Positions 29,613 through 41,565 of a stretch of 64,000 nt of DNA are shown one piece after another. Position numbers and translations under genes: made by a program. Positions within the stretch are counted from its first letter, which is position 1; each line of letters starts with the position of its first letter. The notes under the pieces are model-generated. The model worked only from the letters and a program-made list of their open reading frames with translations. It made no database searches and was not told where the DNA came from. The DNA comes from Bugula neritina (lineage: Eukaryota; Bryozoa; Gymnolaemata; Cheilostomatida; Bugulidae): NCBI GenBank assembly GCA_964035545.1, contig OZ037765.1:1521001-1585000 (forward strand), read 5' to 3'.

Positions 29613-32600
29613 ATGAACATTTCTCTATACGCCAAAGTAGAAGATTCTTCCTCAAGCACTTCCTCATCTCTTAAAGTTTCGCCCCCATACATCTCAGAGT
29701 CAAATGGAGCCAACAGACTTGAGTGAGTAATAAACTACAAAGGTATAAGCAAACTTGCAGCTTTATATAAACAAAAATAACTTTTCAATTAATTATGCTT
29801 TTATTCTGCTTTTGTAATATTTTAGATTCAATCAAGTATTTGGTGCTGGAGCCACGCCTGTCTCTAATGAATCCATTTACAGTTCTGTCTGTTCCTCATT
29901 AGTAAGTGGATTTCAGTTATTCTAGTACAACGGACTTCGGCAACAGCAGTAAAAATATTTGTTATCAGAAATGCTATGAGTCTTGTCAGTTGTTGATGAG
30001 TTAAAAATAAATTCACTGGCAATGTTAGCAGTATTTCTTGTTTATCGAAGTGAATCAATCTATCAAAGTGAGTCAGTGTATCAAAGTGATTTAGCTTCAG
30101 TCATTGGTTTGCAGGTGGAGATGTTGGTGGAAGGGTACAACACATCTGTAATACTGACAGGCATGTCCAAGTTGTCTTCCCTTGACATCATAGCAGGTGG
30201 AAGTACTGATGGAATATTTTACCAGTCTCTAAATGGGGTGTTTCATGGCACAGATGAAGGTATTGTGTAACCACTGGCAATGTTTTCTCATCTCTGTTGT
30301 TCTTGTGGGTGGAAGATTGTAAAATCAATATTGTTATTTTATTTTCAATAATCTTTTTAGTGCGAAGTCAAGATCATGAGAGATTTTCTAGTCTCGGGGC
30401 GCGGAAAGACTCCACCATAACCATTAGTCTGTTTGAAGTAAACACAGACAAGGCTACAGATCTTATATCGTCCAGGAACAATATCGGTATAGAAGAAGAT
30501 GCTGAGCATGGTGATTGGTTGAGGGTAAGTCTTGCTCCCAGGTGATTGGTTGAGGGTAAGTCTTTCTCCCAGGTGATTGGTTGAGGGTAAGTCTTGCTCC
30601 AAGGTGATTGGTTGAGGGTAAGTCTTGCTCCCAGGTGATTGGTTGAGGGTAAGTCTTGCTCCCAGGTGATTGGTTGAGGGTAAGTCTTGCTCCCAGGTGA
30701 TTGGTTGAGGGTAAGTCTTGCTCCCAGGTGATTGGTTGAGGGTAAGTCTTGCTCCCAGGTGATTGGTTGAGGGTAAGTCTTGCTCCCAGGTGATTGGTTG
30801 AGGGTAAGTCTTGCTCCCAGGTGATTGGTTGAGGGTAAGTCTTGCCCCCAGGTGATTGGTTGAGGGTAAGTCTTGCTCTCAGGTGATTGGTTGAGGGTAG
30901 GTTTTGCTACATGGTGGTTGGTGAAACTTTACCATATTATTTGTGCTGATTAGCTAAAAATATTAAAACTAGATATTGAAGAATTTGGTGATGTTTTGTA
31001 AATAAAGGGTTGAGAATTTTGCTTTGCTTTAATTGGACAGACTCTGCAAATACTTCGTTGTTAATTGGCTGGCTGTATATACTATAAGTATGAGTTGGAA
31101 AACTTCTTTGTCAATAAAAATTCATTTGTAGAGCGACTTCGTAACAACCAGGATTTTCTTTGGTGGTCTACTCTAAACAGTATGTTTTCTAGGGAAAAGC
31201 TTTTAGTTCAAATTCATTATTCGTATGTGTCATAATTTATTTACTTTGTTCACTTGACACTGTATTTTATAAATCTATTTTAATAATTTGGAGTTATTCA
31301 CTCTCTTCACTGTCAATGCGTAATAAACAAGGACTGTGATATATGTGTAAGTTTTGGCTTGATTTTAACTTATCCGTTTATTTAGCTTGTTGAAAACAAG
31401 AAGGTCTACAATGCCTCTGAAGGTCAACAAATATTCCAAGAAAGTTTTCAAAGAAGTTCTATTTATGCGCAGGGAGACAACTTCAACTGTGCCGTCTTTG
31501 CCTACATAAATCTTGAAATGGTTAGTAATTAGTGATAATCAGGAGCAGATAATGGCTGTTGCACATGGTAGAAAGTTTTACTTATAGAATATTGACAAAA
31601 TTTAAAATTTTCATATTTTGAATGGTCGTTTAAAATATTTATAATATATAATATATCTGATTGGTTTATAAAAATAATTTAAACCGAAGTCTGCAACCTC
31701 TGTAGATGCCCATCATTAGAAACTCACTGAAAGTGTTGTGAAGGAAATCCCAAGGAGAATAAAAGTGTCTTATGAATGCATAATGAAAAGTTAGGATTGC
31801 ATTGACATTTTAATCTGCCTGAATTATGGATTATATTCTATAGTATACGACACTATGCCTGCTAAAGTTTTCTAGTTGACAGAAACTCGCAATTTTTAGC
31901 TTCCTTCAAACTCGCAATTTCTACAAACTCGCAGTTGTGTTTCTGTTTTGTCAGCACTTTGAGCAGTCAACTGAGCCGCACAAGTCCCGATTCTCTTTCG
32001 TCATTCTGCCGTCTGCCGAGAAGCTGGAGAGATCCGCCAATCAGTCCCAGAATTCCCACAATATACAGGAAGTTGAGCAGCTGGTCGCGGACCTGGCAGT
32101 GAATCAACATGCTGACAGAGTCATCAACTACAGGTATGACTGCTGCCTCTCCCCTGCTGCTGGTCTGATCATGCGGCAGCCATTGTTTATCATCCATGGT
32201 ATATTTTAATAAACTCTGGCTCTGACCATTTTTGTAGAAACTCTACATTAACCAAACTGCTGCAGAGTGAGTTTGGGGGTAACTGCCTCACCTCCGTACT
32301 AGCTTTATTCAACCCGCTGAGTGAACTCAGGCTAAACAGACCTTTTCTCAAGTTTCTCAAGAACTTAAGCAAAGTTAAGAATTATCCCCTCGTGAATGAC
32401 TTCTATGCACAGGTAGAATGTTCTAGAACATGATTCAACTTACTTTAGCGACTCGAGTCCAACTGATACTATTTATTCTCTAAACTCTTTTGAGAGAAAA
32501 ACTTGACTAAAAGTTTCTTACTAAACAGCGAGATGTTTATTTTATTTTCATATAGCCTTCTGCTATGCCCAGATTTATTGATGTCTTCAATAATGCATGG

Positions 32601-35600
32601 ATGTCTTCAATCATTTGTTGATATTCTCTTGGCAGCAATTGCTGACACAGTACAGAGCCAGTGTGTTACATTATCGGAACAAGCCACCCCCAACTCCGCC
32701 TCCTCCTGTGACACCCCCTCAGCCTAGGTTTGTGACACCACCTCCAGTTCATATTTCCAACACAGCTGGACGTCACTCGGATGTAAGATTCATATATTAT
32801 GTGTTACTATTACAAACTGACCAATAAAATTTCTTGTTTTATCATTTCTCAGTGCTCATTGGCTGTCAGGTCTAGTGTGTCTTCCAGTTATTTGTCCCTG
32901 AATCATCAATGTTGATTTTACTTTTAATCAAAATTTTTTAAAAATCTTCTTGTTACCTAGAAATAGGGATAGGCAGAAAATTTTAAATAGATAGGAATAA
33001 TTTTAGAAAATAATTGTTTGGAACAAATAAGCTTAAACTTGGACTGTATTTACATTAATATAAGCATGTAATGCATATCACAAAGATATCTTCCAATACT
33101 GACTTATATACTTAATAGATTATTAGTCATAATTAGGTTTAGACATTACTAAACTATGCTGTCAATATTCTTATCATTTGTATACATTGCAGTGTTATAT
33201 TGAGTTGTTTACATGTTGCTACGGTTACTATCACATCCTATTCTCATACTGACATATCAACTCTGTGTGTGATAATAGATGTATTGCTTATTCTAATAGG
33301 TACAATATGGAAGTGGACCAGGTAGTGTTGCTGTATAAGTTTTTATGCTTACTTTAATTTACACTTTGCTTTGATTTAGTACATAAAACTATCAAAAGCA
33401 TTAGTATTAAAATTTGTGCTGTAAATTATATTGTTGCAAGCTTCTTTAGTCTCTCTAAGAATGACAATACTTGTTAGCTAAAAGTTTTGTCTTCAATTCT
33501 AAAGCTAGCAAATTATTTGGTTTACTGCTTCACATAGTTAAATTTATCATCAAACTGCTAGTTTGTATAAACAAATAAAATAACATTCTATTTGTTTAAG
33601 CAATTTTATTTTGTTTTGGAAATTGTTTAAATATCTGTTTGTTCAATAGTGCTTTTCTTTCTCTGTGTACTATGTTGTGGTATTTAGAAGTTATTCTCTC
33701 CTTATTGGCTAAAACACCGCTATAGACTGTGGTACAGGATTTGTGTATACTGTAGCCTGTGGTACAGGATCTTTGTATGCTAAGTTTAAAGCTGTTTTGC
33801 ACGATTTTGGCAAATTTATCCTCAATTTAAATTGCATCAACCAATCTTAACGTAGCTTATATTTTGTAAGGAAAATCATAGATAAATTACGTTCTGAGTG
33901 GCCATATATCAATCAGGAAATCAACTTGTTACTTCGTTTAATATTTCAAATGCTTTGAATTACTTCTTATATTAAGACTTTAAATGTATAGAGTTGTTTT
34001 GTATACGCTACAACCGTTTTATTCGCAGTAGTTTACAAATAATAAAATTATAGTATTGTATTTACTAAAAGCCACACTTTGTATAGCCTGTAGTCCATGT
34101 GTTATTTAGATAAGGTTGCTAGATGAGAATGAGAGATTAAAGCTGAAAGTAGAGCAGCTAAAAGGGAAGTTGGCTGCCGTAGCTGAGGCTAAGACTGAGG
34201 TGTCAGCAGAACTGACTGACTGCGTAGAAGAGAAACTACAGGCTACTAAGTCATACCTCGACATGCAGATACAAAACAATAAGCTGAGAGAGGAAATAGA
34301 ATCATCCAATTATGAGCTGAATAACAAAGTAAGTGATTTAATTGGCTGCCTACGAATAAGTTTTTAATAAGACTCTAATACAGTTTTGTGGTTTTTAGCT
34401 CATTTTTAATTTTACAAATGATGCACAGAAATCTATAATTATAAAATATTCAGTAAAAATAGGAAAATAACATAGCTTTTGGGAAATGAAAAAGTATAGT
34501 TAGATTTGTATAGTGCAAGCTCCAATATTTGTAGTAAATTAAATTAGTATAATCATAAAAATCAGATACTAATCTGAAGAGCATGAAATCTATTTATATT
34601 TATAATTGGAAATGATTGATACATTTTTTTGCTATTTCTAGTATCATAAACTTTATTATTTTGAGAAGAACTGGACTTATATTATAATAAAGCAGGCTTG
34701 TTATCTTGTTATTTGCAACAACATTCTAATGATCTGGAAATACTGTCAAAACAGCGTGCTTTGTTTTGTAGATATTATCCTTGGAACACGACCTGCAAGT
34801 TTCAGATATTGAGAGGGAAAAGTTTAGCAAAGAATCATCAAATCTTCGCTACCAACTCACGCAGTTGGATAATGACAGGCGCAGCTTAGCAGACGAATAT
34901 GTTAGCCTTAAAACTAGCTACATGTCTCTCACTGATGACTGCGAGAGGGAGGTGAGACCACCCAAAACCTGTGAACATGATAGCCTCAGCACTTTAGTTG
35001 TTGTATTGAGTAGATGTTTAAGGCTGAGGTCTAACTAAATCTTAGATGTGGCACTCACTCATTCAACCAGTCACTAACTCACTCACTCACCTACTTACTC
35101 ACTCACTCACTCTCTTACTTACTCATTCACTTACTCACTCACTTACTCAATTACCTACTCACCTATATTAAACAGTGATTATTATAAAGTCTACTATGAT
35201 AATTATATAGTAAAAAGCTGCAAATCAAATAATTCGTAGTTCTACATTAGCTTCAGATTACTGTTTATGTTGTAGAATAATTTGCAAAACCTTGTATAAT
35301 TATTCAGTAATTAAATTTTGTATTAATAAATAGTTGTCATCTAATGAATTATTTAATATGTATATATAATTGTTCATGTCTTTTTGGACTAAAAACTATC
35401 TTTAGACAATGTTATCAAATTTTATTTTATGATCAAAAACTTGGTTGCTTTATTACAACTTCATAATGTATTCCCTACTCTGCATTTCTCAGGTGGCTAA
35501 GAATGACGAGTTAACTATGGAGCTGTTGAACCTAATAAATGCCAAGTCAGCCTTGGCCCAGCAGTCAAGGTCACCAAAGTTTAAGGACGAGGCTGCAGCA

Positions 35601-38600
35601 TTGGCTAGAGAAGAGGAGAGAATTAGGGGTGTGGTACATAGGCTCTCACACGGCGGTATGACCATGGTAAGATACTTAGGCTATTCTAATCAGTTTTGGT
35701 GAGGTTTGGTAGAAACTCTTAGCTATTTGGTTCAGAATAGTGACAATCTTTATATTCTCTTTTTCAGGACAGACTGAAACCTGATCACAGGAGAAAAGAT
35801 TTTATTGAAAAGGAGGTATTTAAAATATTATTATTATTATTATGATTCACTTTAGTTTGAAATTAAAATATTATAATTATTTTATTTTTCTATTTAATTT
35901 AGTTTTTATCCTATCCACAAAACATTAATTTACATTATTCTACATTTAATTATCATTTTTATTTGGGAACTCTCAGCATTTCTGGCAACCTTTAGACCTA
36001 CTAGTGAGGTCTGCTAGAAATGTCTTATATTATAATTTACCAAATTTGTATGTAGCTGTTGAAAGTATATAACATGCCAAGTTTATGTTTATTTCACAGC
36101 TGTTTGGCAACTCAAACAGATATCAAGATCAGATGAATAAGATGCACGAGGAGTATAATCATGGGAGAGAACAACTCCTAACTAAAGTGTAAGTTCAAAC
36201 GTTATCAATCTTTTAAATGATAACAGCAGGTTTTATTGTATTAGTATTACTAATCTCAGCTATATCGACTTTTTATCCTTGTCAAATATTTAATACTTTC
36301 AAGTTACAAGAATTATCAATTGAATTTTTTCCGTATTATATTTTGGTCACGCTCAATTTGCATTCTAAAAGCTTACAAAATAGCCACGGACTGAAAAAGT
36401 AGATGATTCTTGAAGTATGTTGTGGTTTTTTTATTGAAATTTGTGGCAGAAAATACTTAATTCGTGTTTGGTTCCTTAAACTCAAGTTTCTGTTGCAGAG
36501 AGCAGATGGAGAGAGAGTTGGCTAAAAATAGATCTCTTCTTCGAGAACGGCAGCAGAAGATCTCATTTCTGAATGCGGTACTTCTTAAATCATTTAGACT
36601 CAAATCATTAGTCACACAGCTGAGTGATGACACACACTGAAACTGACCTTCACCTTTACTATACGTAGACTATTTGTCCAGATCTCTTCAACTAAGAAGC
36701 TGTTGGCACTTGTACACAAATGTTTATAGAGTAAAGTTTCTTAATGATAGCTTAATCGCAACTGGGCACATTTTACGTTTCATTAAATTATGAAAATAAG
36801 TATGCTAGGTTATACCACAACTTGATTTGCTTACAAAATTTGATACATTCAAGTACTTTATGATTTATTACATAGCTTTAAACTAATCGGTCTTAATCAA
36901 TTTAAATATTACATTCAAAAATGTTTTAAAAGAGAGAATATTAATTCAAAATGTTTTAACTTATAAAAGGTATCAGGCCATGGAATGATAAACATTCCTA
37001 TTTACTACTCCTGTATGCATAGCTACACAGTATAATTTTCATTATTAGAAACTCATAACACTGGAAGGAGAAAACTCCGAACTGAAATTTTCCAACAACA
37101 GGCTGCAGCATAAGATTAAAGACATCAATGCAGAATATAGATTGAGACTAACAAAATATGTAGAAGACATCGCTGTGAGTTTTCAATTTTTCACTTCAAA
37201 TACGTAATATATGACAACTTAAAATTCCTCGAGCCAAAATTTTGAGAATAATTTAAATAAATTTAAATGTTATAATCAATGCGTTTATCGTAACGTAGTA
37301 ATTTAGATATAAGTAAGTCATATTGATGTAATATAATGTAAGTCATTTTTAAAAAATAATATTGATTATGAAGGCTGACCATAGTACTAAACTTTAACTA
37401 GAAATTGATTTATTAAATCCAAACCCTTGCAATGATCAAAGTATGAAATGCCAGAAGGAATGTCGTGATGTAGCAATTGGGTATGTGTCAGGGTCACATA
37501 GACAGCAGCACCAATCAGAAGGGAGAAGAGAGTCTCGCTCAGTACGTCAACAAGATGATGAAAGACATGAAGTCGGCCCACCGCAGTCGAGAGGATCAGC
37601 TAAGCCAGGCGGCCCAGGGCTACAAGACCAGACTACACAACGTAGTCAAACGTCACGAGGAGCTCCTCTGCGCTTACCGAGATCTTAGAGCTCAAGTGGA
37701 GGTTATCGGCCTTGATGACCTTGAACTTGGTCCTGACGAGAGAGAGCTGCAGGTATCCGATGCAGATCTGCAGTCATCACAGCAGAAAGAGATTCTTAGG
37801 CTACAGTCAGAAGTTCACAGGCTAAAGATGAGTCAGCTAGTGAGTGTAATTTTATTGTGGAAGATTTTTTTTTGTTATTAAGTCAATTTATTATTTTACT
37901 TTAGCAGTGAGGTTTGATTTTTAAGAGGAAATTGAAATTTTGATTCAATGCTTAGCTGTTTTACATCTATTAGAAGATATGCTATTCTAATATAATATAT
38001 ATTTTTATAAATTTTATTCGTTTTACTTCTTCTACACATGCCTTAGTTTACTATCTGATTGAGACTACATATTTTGATACATGTCAATAGTTTGCTGCAT
38101 CACATTGACACTGTATTTAGAGTTGTCTTCTCAAATTTGAGTTTATTCTGCTTACAAGTATTTTATGTATAAACTACACACATGTCTTTTGAATACAGTT
38201 CACTCAAAACCATGCGTGCAGGGAGACAACTTACAATTGCATCATGCATTCAGGTTCAAGTACCTCCCTTATTTTGTAGCCAAATGATAAAGTGGCTAAA
38301 AGTGCTGGAGATTCTAAGAAAGCTTCAGAAAGGTAGAATAGACATTATTTATAGTGGTTGGAACTGCTGGGCTAGTGCATGACTAAGACTAGTGAGTGAC
38401 TAAGACTAGTGAGGGACTGAAACTAGTGAGTGATTTCACAGTTGTTGTTTTCTAAAAATAATCTGTAATTTGTAGCAAGCCGTCTGCGTTCACTGACCTA
38501 GATAGCTGGACGTCTGTGAGAAGACAACTCCGGAATTTCTCTGAGCAGTCGTTGAGGGAGTTGGAGGAGGAAAGAGCTTCTCTCCTGACTAAGAATGTGA

Positions 38601-39053
38601 TACTTGAGGAGCAGTTGAAGGAGAGTCAAGACTACATTGATAAGCATCTAGCTAGGTACGTACAGTGTTGGTAGCTAAAGTGGGTCGGTTATTTAGGTCA
38701 CGAGGATGGCAAATGTAATTGAAGCCATTGTATGGGATTGGTTCAAATAACATAGTATTAATTATTAATCTTTATGACACATTGCAAAGTTTAAAGGTAG
38801 GTGCAATAGTGGAGAAATTGAGAAAAGCCTTTTTTATGTGAAAAATCTAGTTCAAAAGAAATTAGATTAATTCGCATCCCAAAGCAAAATTTTTAAAAAA
38901 AAGTTGAAGAATTCAGTGGCAATATTTTGGCTCAACTGCACCTAAATGAGCATTTATTAGTAGAGAGAAAATAGTCTTAGTTTTATGTTTTGCAGGTACA
39001 AAGAAGAGATAAACAGACTGCGGCAGCAACTCAGCTATCACCAGGGCAGGTAG
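29613..39053 (+). CDS. CCDC78: CCDC78-like protein with N-terminal degenerate kinesin motor domain
   Basis: Nineteen exons: 29613-29722, 29826-29901, 30115-30259, 30361-30524, 31386-31520, 31955-32133, 32238-32412, 32636-32782, 34110-34328, 34772-34951, 35493-35666, 35768-35815, 36100-36188, 36499-36577, 37049-37174, 37492-37839, 38280-38332, 38476-38655, 38996-39053; 894 residues in frame. Residues 1-335 follow the kinesin motor: FNQVFGAGATPVSNESIY, LVEGYN, ITISLFEVNTDKATDLI, and YRNSTLTKLLQSEFGGNC. The P-loop, switch I (NxxSSRSH) and switch II (DLAGSE) positions are not conserved, so ATPase activity is unlikely. A Pro-rich linker (340-377) precedes long coiled coil. The C-terminal third matches CCDC78: MKSAHRSREDQLSQAAQ, VKRHEELLCAYRDL, LRNFSEQSLRELEEERASLL, DKHLARYKEEINRLR. 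Human CCDC78 acts in deuterosome-dependent centriole amplification in multiciliated cells. The first Met is inferred by alignment to the motor's first strand. The 32782-34110 junction skips 1.3 kb. Confidence 0.88.
30510..30912 (+). repeat. 31-bp minisatellite, about 13 copies, seeded at a splice donor
   Basis: Thirteen head-to-tail copies of a 31-base unit (GGTGATTGGTTGAGGGTAAG plus TCTTGCTCCCA) step exactly 31 bases from 30510 to 30882, with a degraded copy after. The first copy is the last 15 bases of CCDC78-like exon 4 plus its donor (30524/30525). Every copy therefore carries an exon-end sequence, a GTAAGT donor and a pyrimidine-rich CAG acceptor-like stretch. Confidence 0.97.
35052..35166. 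repeat. (ACTC)n-type microsatellite
   Basis: Imperfect ACTCACTC/ACTTACTC tract within an intron of the CCDC78-like gene. Confidence 0.85.
38372..38432. repeat. Three copies of a 20-bp unit
   Basis: GACTAAGACTAGTGAGTGAC-like units, imperfect, lie in the intron between 38332 and 38476 of the CCDC78-like gene. Confidence 0.7.
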
Positions 39054-40861
39054 AAAAATCGGCAGCATTGTGACAGCATTGTGACAGCGGTACAACAACC
39101 TTATAGCCTCAATAGCTCATTAGTGACAGCATGCTATTACCATTTTGTGCGAAGGGTTGCTTGGCAACTGCTGTAACAAACATTTTGGCATATATTTTCT
39201 TACCATTAATTATTGCTATAGTATTATATATCTATATGTTAATTAATTATGTTGATATTGATTATGATATTACATATTTGTATAATATGTTGTTGGTATA
39301 ATATTTTATATTAATTACTATGCTTTAATATACATTATAGCAGTTGATTGAATATTTTATATAAAAGTTCTAAATTTGTTATTAATTTACTGGTTGAATT
39401 TTGTTTATTTTTCAAAATATTTATCATTTTTTGACAGTCAATTAGAAGCTAAAAGCTGATAACATGTCATTTTTTAAGGTGTTCTTTTTCCTATAAAAAT
39501 TCAAAGCCAATTCAGAAATAATTTATGGGTCGTCTCCCACCCACCACTTTATGTATAGAGAAAAATATCTGGAAATCTGCTAAGATTACAGCTGTCAATA
39601 ATTTCTGTCTAAAAGTAATCAGGAGTCTCAAGTAAATCCTGATTGATAAGTACATATTACATTACATGTTTATTATTACTGCAGTTTTATTACTTCCTTA
39701 AATAAACCCCTTGCATTCAAACTAAACGTAATTATTTTAATGACAAACAACAACAGAGCATTTCTAGTTAGGAGGTAATGTTAAAGCAATAAATACAGTC
39801 AACTGGTGGAAATACTAATGAGAATAAAATGAATTACTCTCATTTGCATAATCCAGGCTAATGGAAATTTCTAGATGCTAGAATGTTGTGGGTTATGCTA
39901 CAGAAAATGACTAATGGCCAGAAATATATAAAATATATTATTCTAAACATATTTGCAAAGCTACAATCAATCTTTCCTCAGAAACATTATTTAAAGCTCT
40001 ATATAAATTTAGCTTATAACAGAAATGTTTAGTCAGCTGTGTTAAAAATATTATAACACTACATGTTCTTAGTTATATTATAACATACAAGTTAGGAAAC
40101 AAAAAGGAGCTGATCATGAAAGTTTTTGACTTTAGCAAATGAATTAAAGACATAAAGTAGGTATACTCTATCCAACTCTAGGCATTTACTGACTCATTAA
40201 TTTAATTTAAAAAATCTCACTTTTGTTGCTTTTGAAGTCCTATACATATACTTGTATAGTAACAGATGGTACAAGAACTTCTTCTATAGCCTATATACAG
40301 CTACGCAATATTGCAAACTTAATGACATGCTTTTCTTGCTTATAGCTACTAAAATTTATAAATAAAAAATTATTAATAAAATTGTTTCTATAGCAACAAA
40401 AAAAGGAGAATCTATGAAAAAAGCCCATCTAGCTGCATGATTTCAGTTCTAATAGCTAACCAACGTCTCAACTCTATTTTCTAATTCTGTATGATTTAAT
40501 TCAGTTATATAATGACTCAGCAAATAATTCTTCAACTCTCCTGACAGTATGCTGCATGAATGTAAACTTAACCTGCATTGTCTATATATTTGACAAGTTG
40601 TACACATTTCAAATTGATCACCTTATCAATCTTGAACGGTCACAGACACTTTGTAAAAACTCATGTCATATTATCTAAAGTCATATCATTGATCTATGCT
40701 TTTTAATACAATGTTAATCACACCATTATAGCCATGTTTTCCGGTCTGCTGCATGTCACTTCAAATTATTGATCTATGAAATGTTATTACTGGTTATTTT
40801 TAGCTTATGATATTTCATAAGGAGCAGTTGAGGTATATCTATTGTTTGATTTCTATGAACT
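39054..40861. other. Intergenic region after the CCDC78-like gene
   Basis: AT-rich, no ORF of interest. An AATAAA at 39711-39716 is a possible polyadenylation signal. Nothing else recognised. Confidence 0.45.
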
Positions 40862-41075
40862 ATGGGATACCTGCAGGTTAGGACACCTAGATTGGGATAC
40901 CTGCAGGTTAGGACACCTAGGTTGGGATACCTGCAGGTTAGGACACCTAGATTGGGATACCTGCAGGTTAGGACACCTAGATTGGGATACCTGCAGGTTA
41001 GGACACCTAGATTGGGATACCTGCAGGTTAGGACACCTAGATTGGGATACCTGCAGGTTAGGACACCTAGGTTAA
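40862..41075. repeat. 30-bp minisatellite, 7 copies
   Basis: Seven nearly identical copies of a 30-base unit (GGGATACCTGCAGGTTAGGA plus CACCTAGATT). The unit contains CCTGCAGG, and two copies carry CCTAGG. Because 30 is a multiple of three, several frames on both strands stay open, giving repeated decapeptides; no gene is inferred. Confidence 0.97.
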
Positions 41076-41420
41076 GATATACCTGCATAGGCTATGTCAG
41101 TTTTTGTAACAAGGTTTTGGCCTCATTTCTAGTGTACTTGACATTCTTAAGTTTGGGTTAAAAACACATTAGCTACAATCGATGGATAGACAACTATTAT
41201 TTTTAGTTATGTAGCTTTAATTTTTTTATTTATTTCAATATTTAGAATGCTATGCATTTTTTAGTGATATCATTCTCTCTGTGTGTTAGTTGTTAAACTA
41301 ATTATTGATATTTTAAATTTTTGCAACAAATACGTATTGTATAGTCTTATATATCATAATAAGACTTAGGGCTCACTAATTCTAGTTTTCATAAGGTCAT
41401 TAACATTGGGGAAAAACATG

Positions 41421-41565
41421 GAGCACCCGTGGTCTAGGGGTTAGAGCGTTTGCTTAGTAAACACGATGTCATGGGTTCGAGCCCAGACAAAAGCAATTAA
41501 TGATGGTAGGAAGAGCATCCAGTCATAATTGCTCCTGTGCCACATTTAAATAAGTCCTTAGCCCG
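41421..41565 (+). mobile_element. tRNA-derived SINE with V-domain-like 3' part
   Basis: A clear tRNA-like head has an A box in TGGTCTAGGGGTTAGAGCG (41430-41448) and a B box GGGTTCGAGCC (41473-41483). After a short linker comes GGTAGGAAGAGCATCCAGTC (from about 41506) and a stretch ending in TGTGCCACA. The GGAAGRGCATCCAG core resembles the conserved domain shared by V-type SINEs of molluscs and fishes. It is intergenic. Confidence 0.75.

Noticed and set aside
30510-30912. CRISPR-like regular spacing of direct repeats (also 40862-41075 and 44571-44858)
   Set aside because: Units abut with no unique spacers, and the DNA is eukaryotic; these are minisatellites.
33300-33321. Possible 22-base micro-exon with acceptor and donor in the CCDC78-like gene
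   Set aside because: Its length would shift the frame into the next exon (34110), whereas skipping it keeps the frame open.
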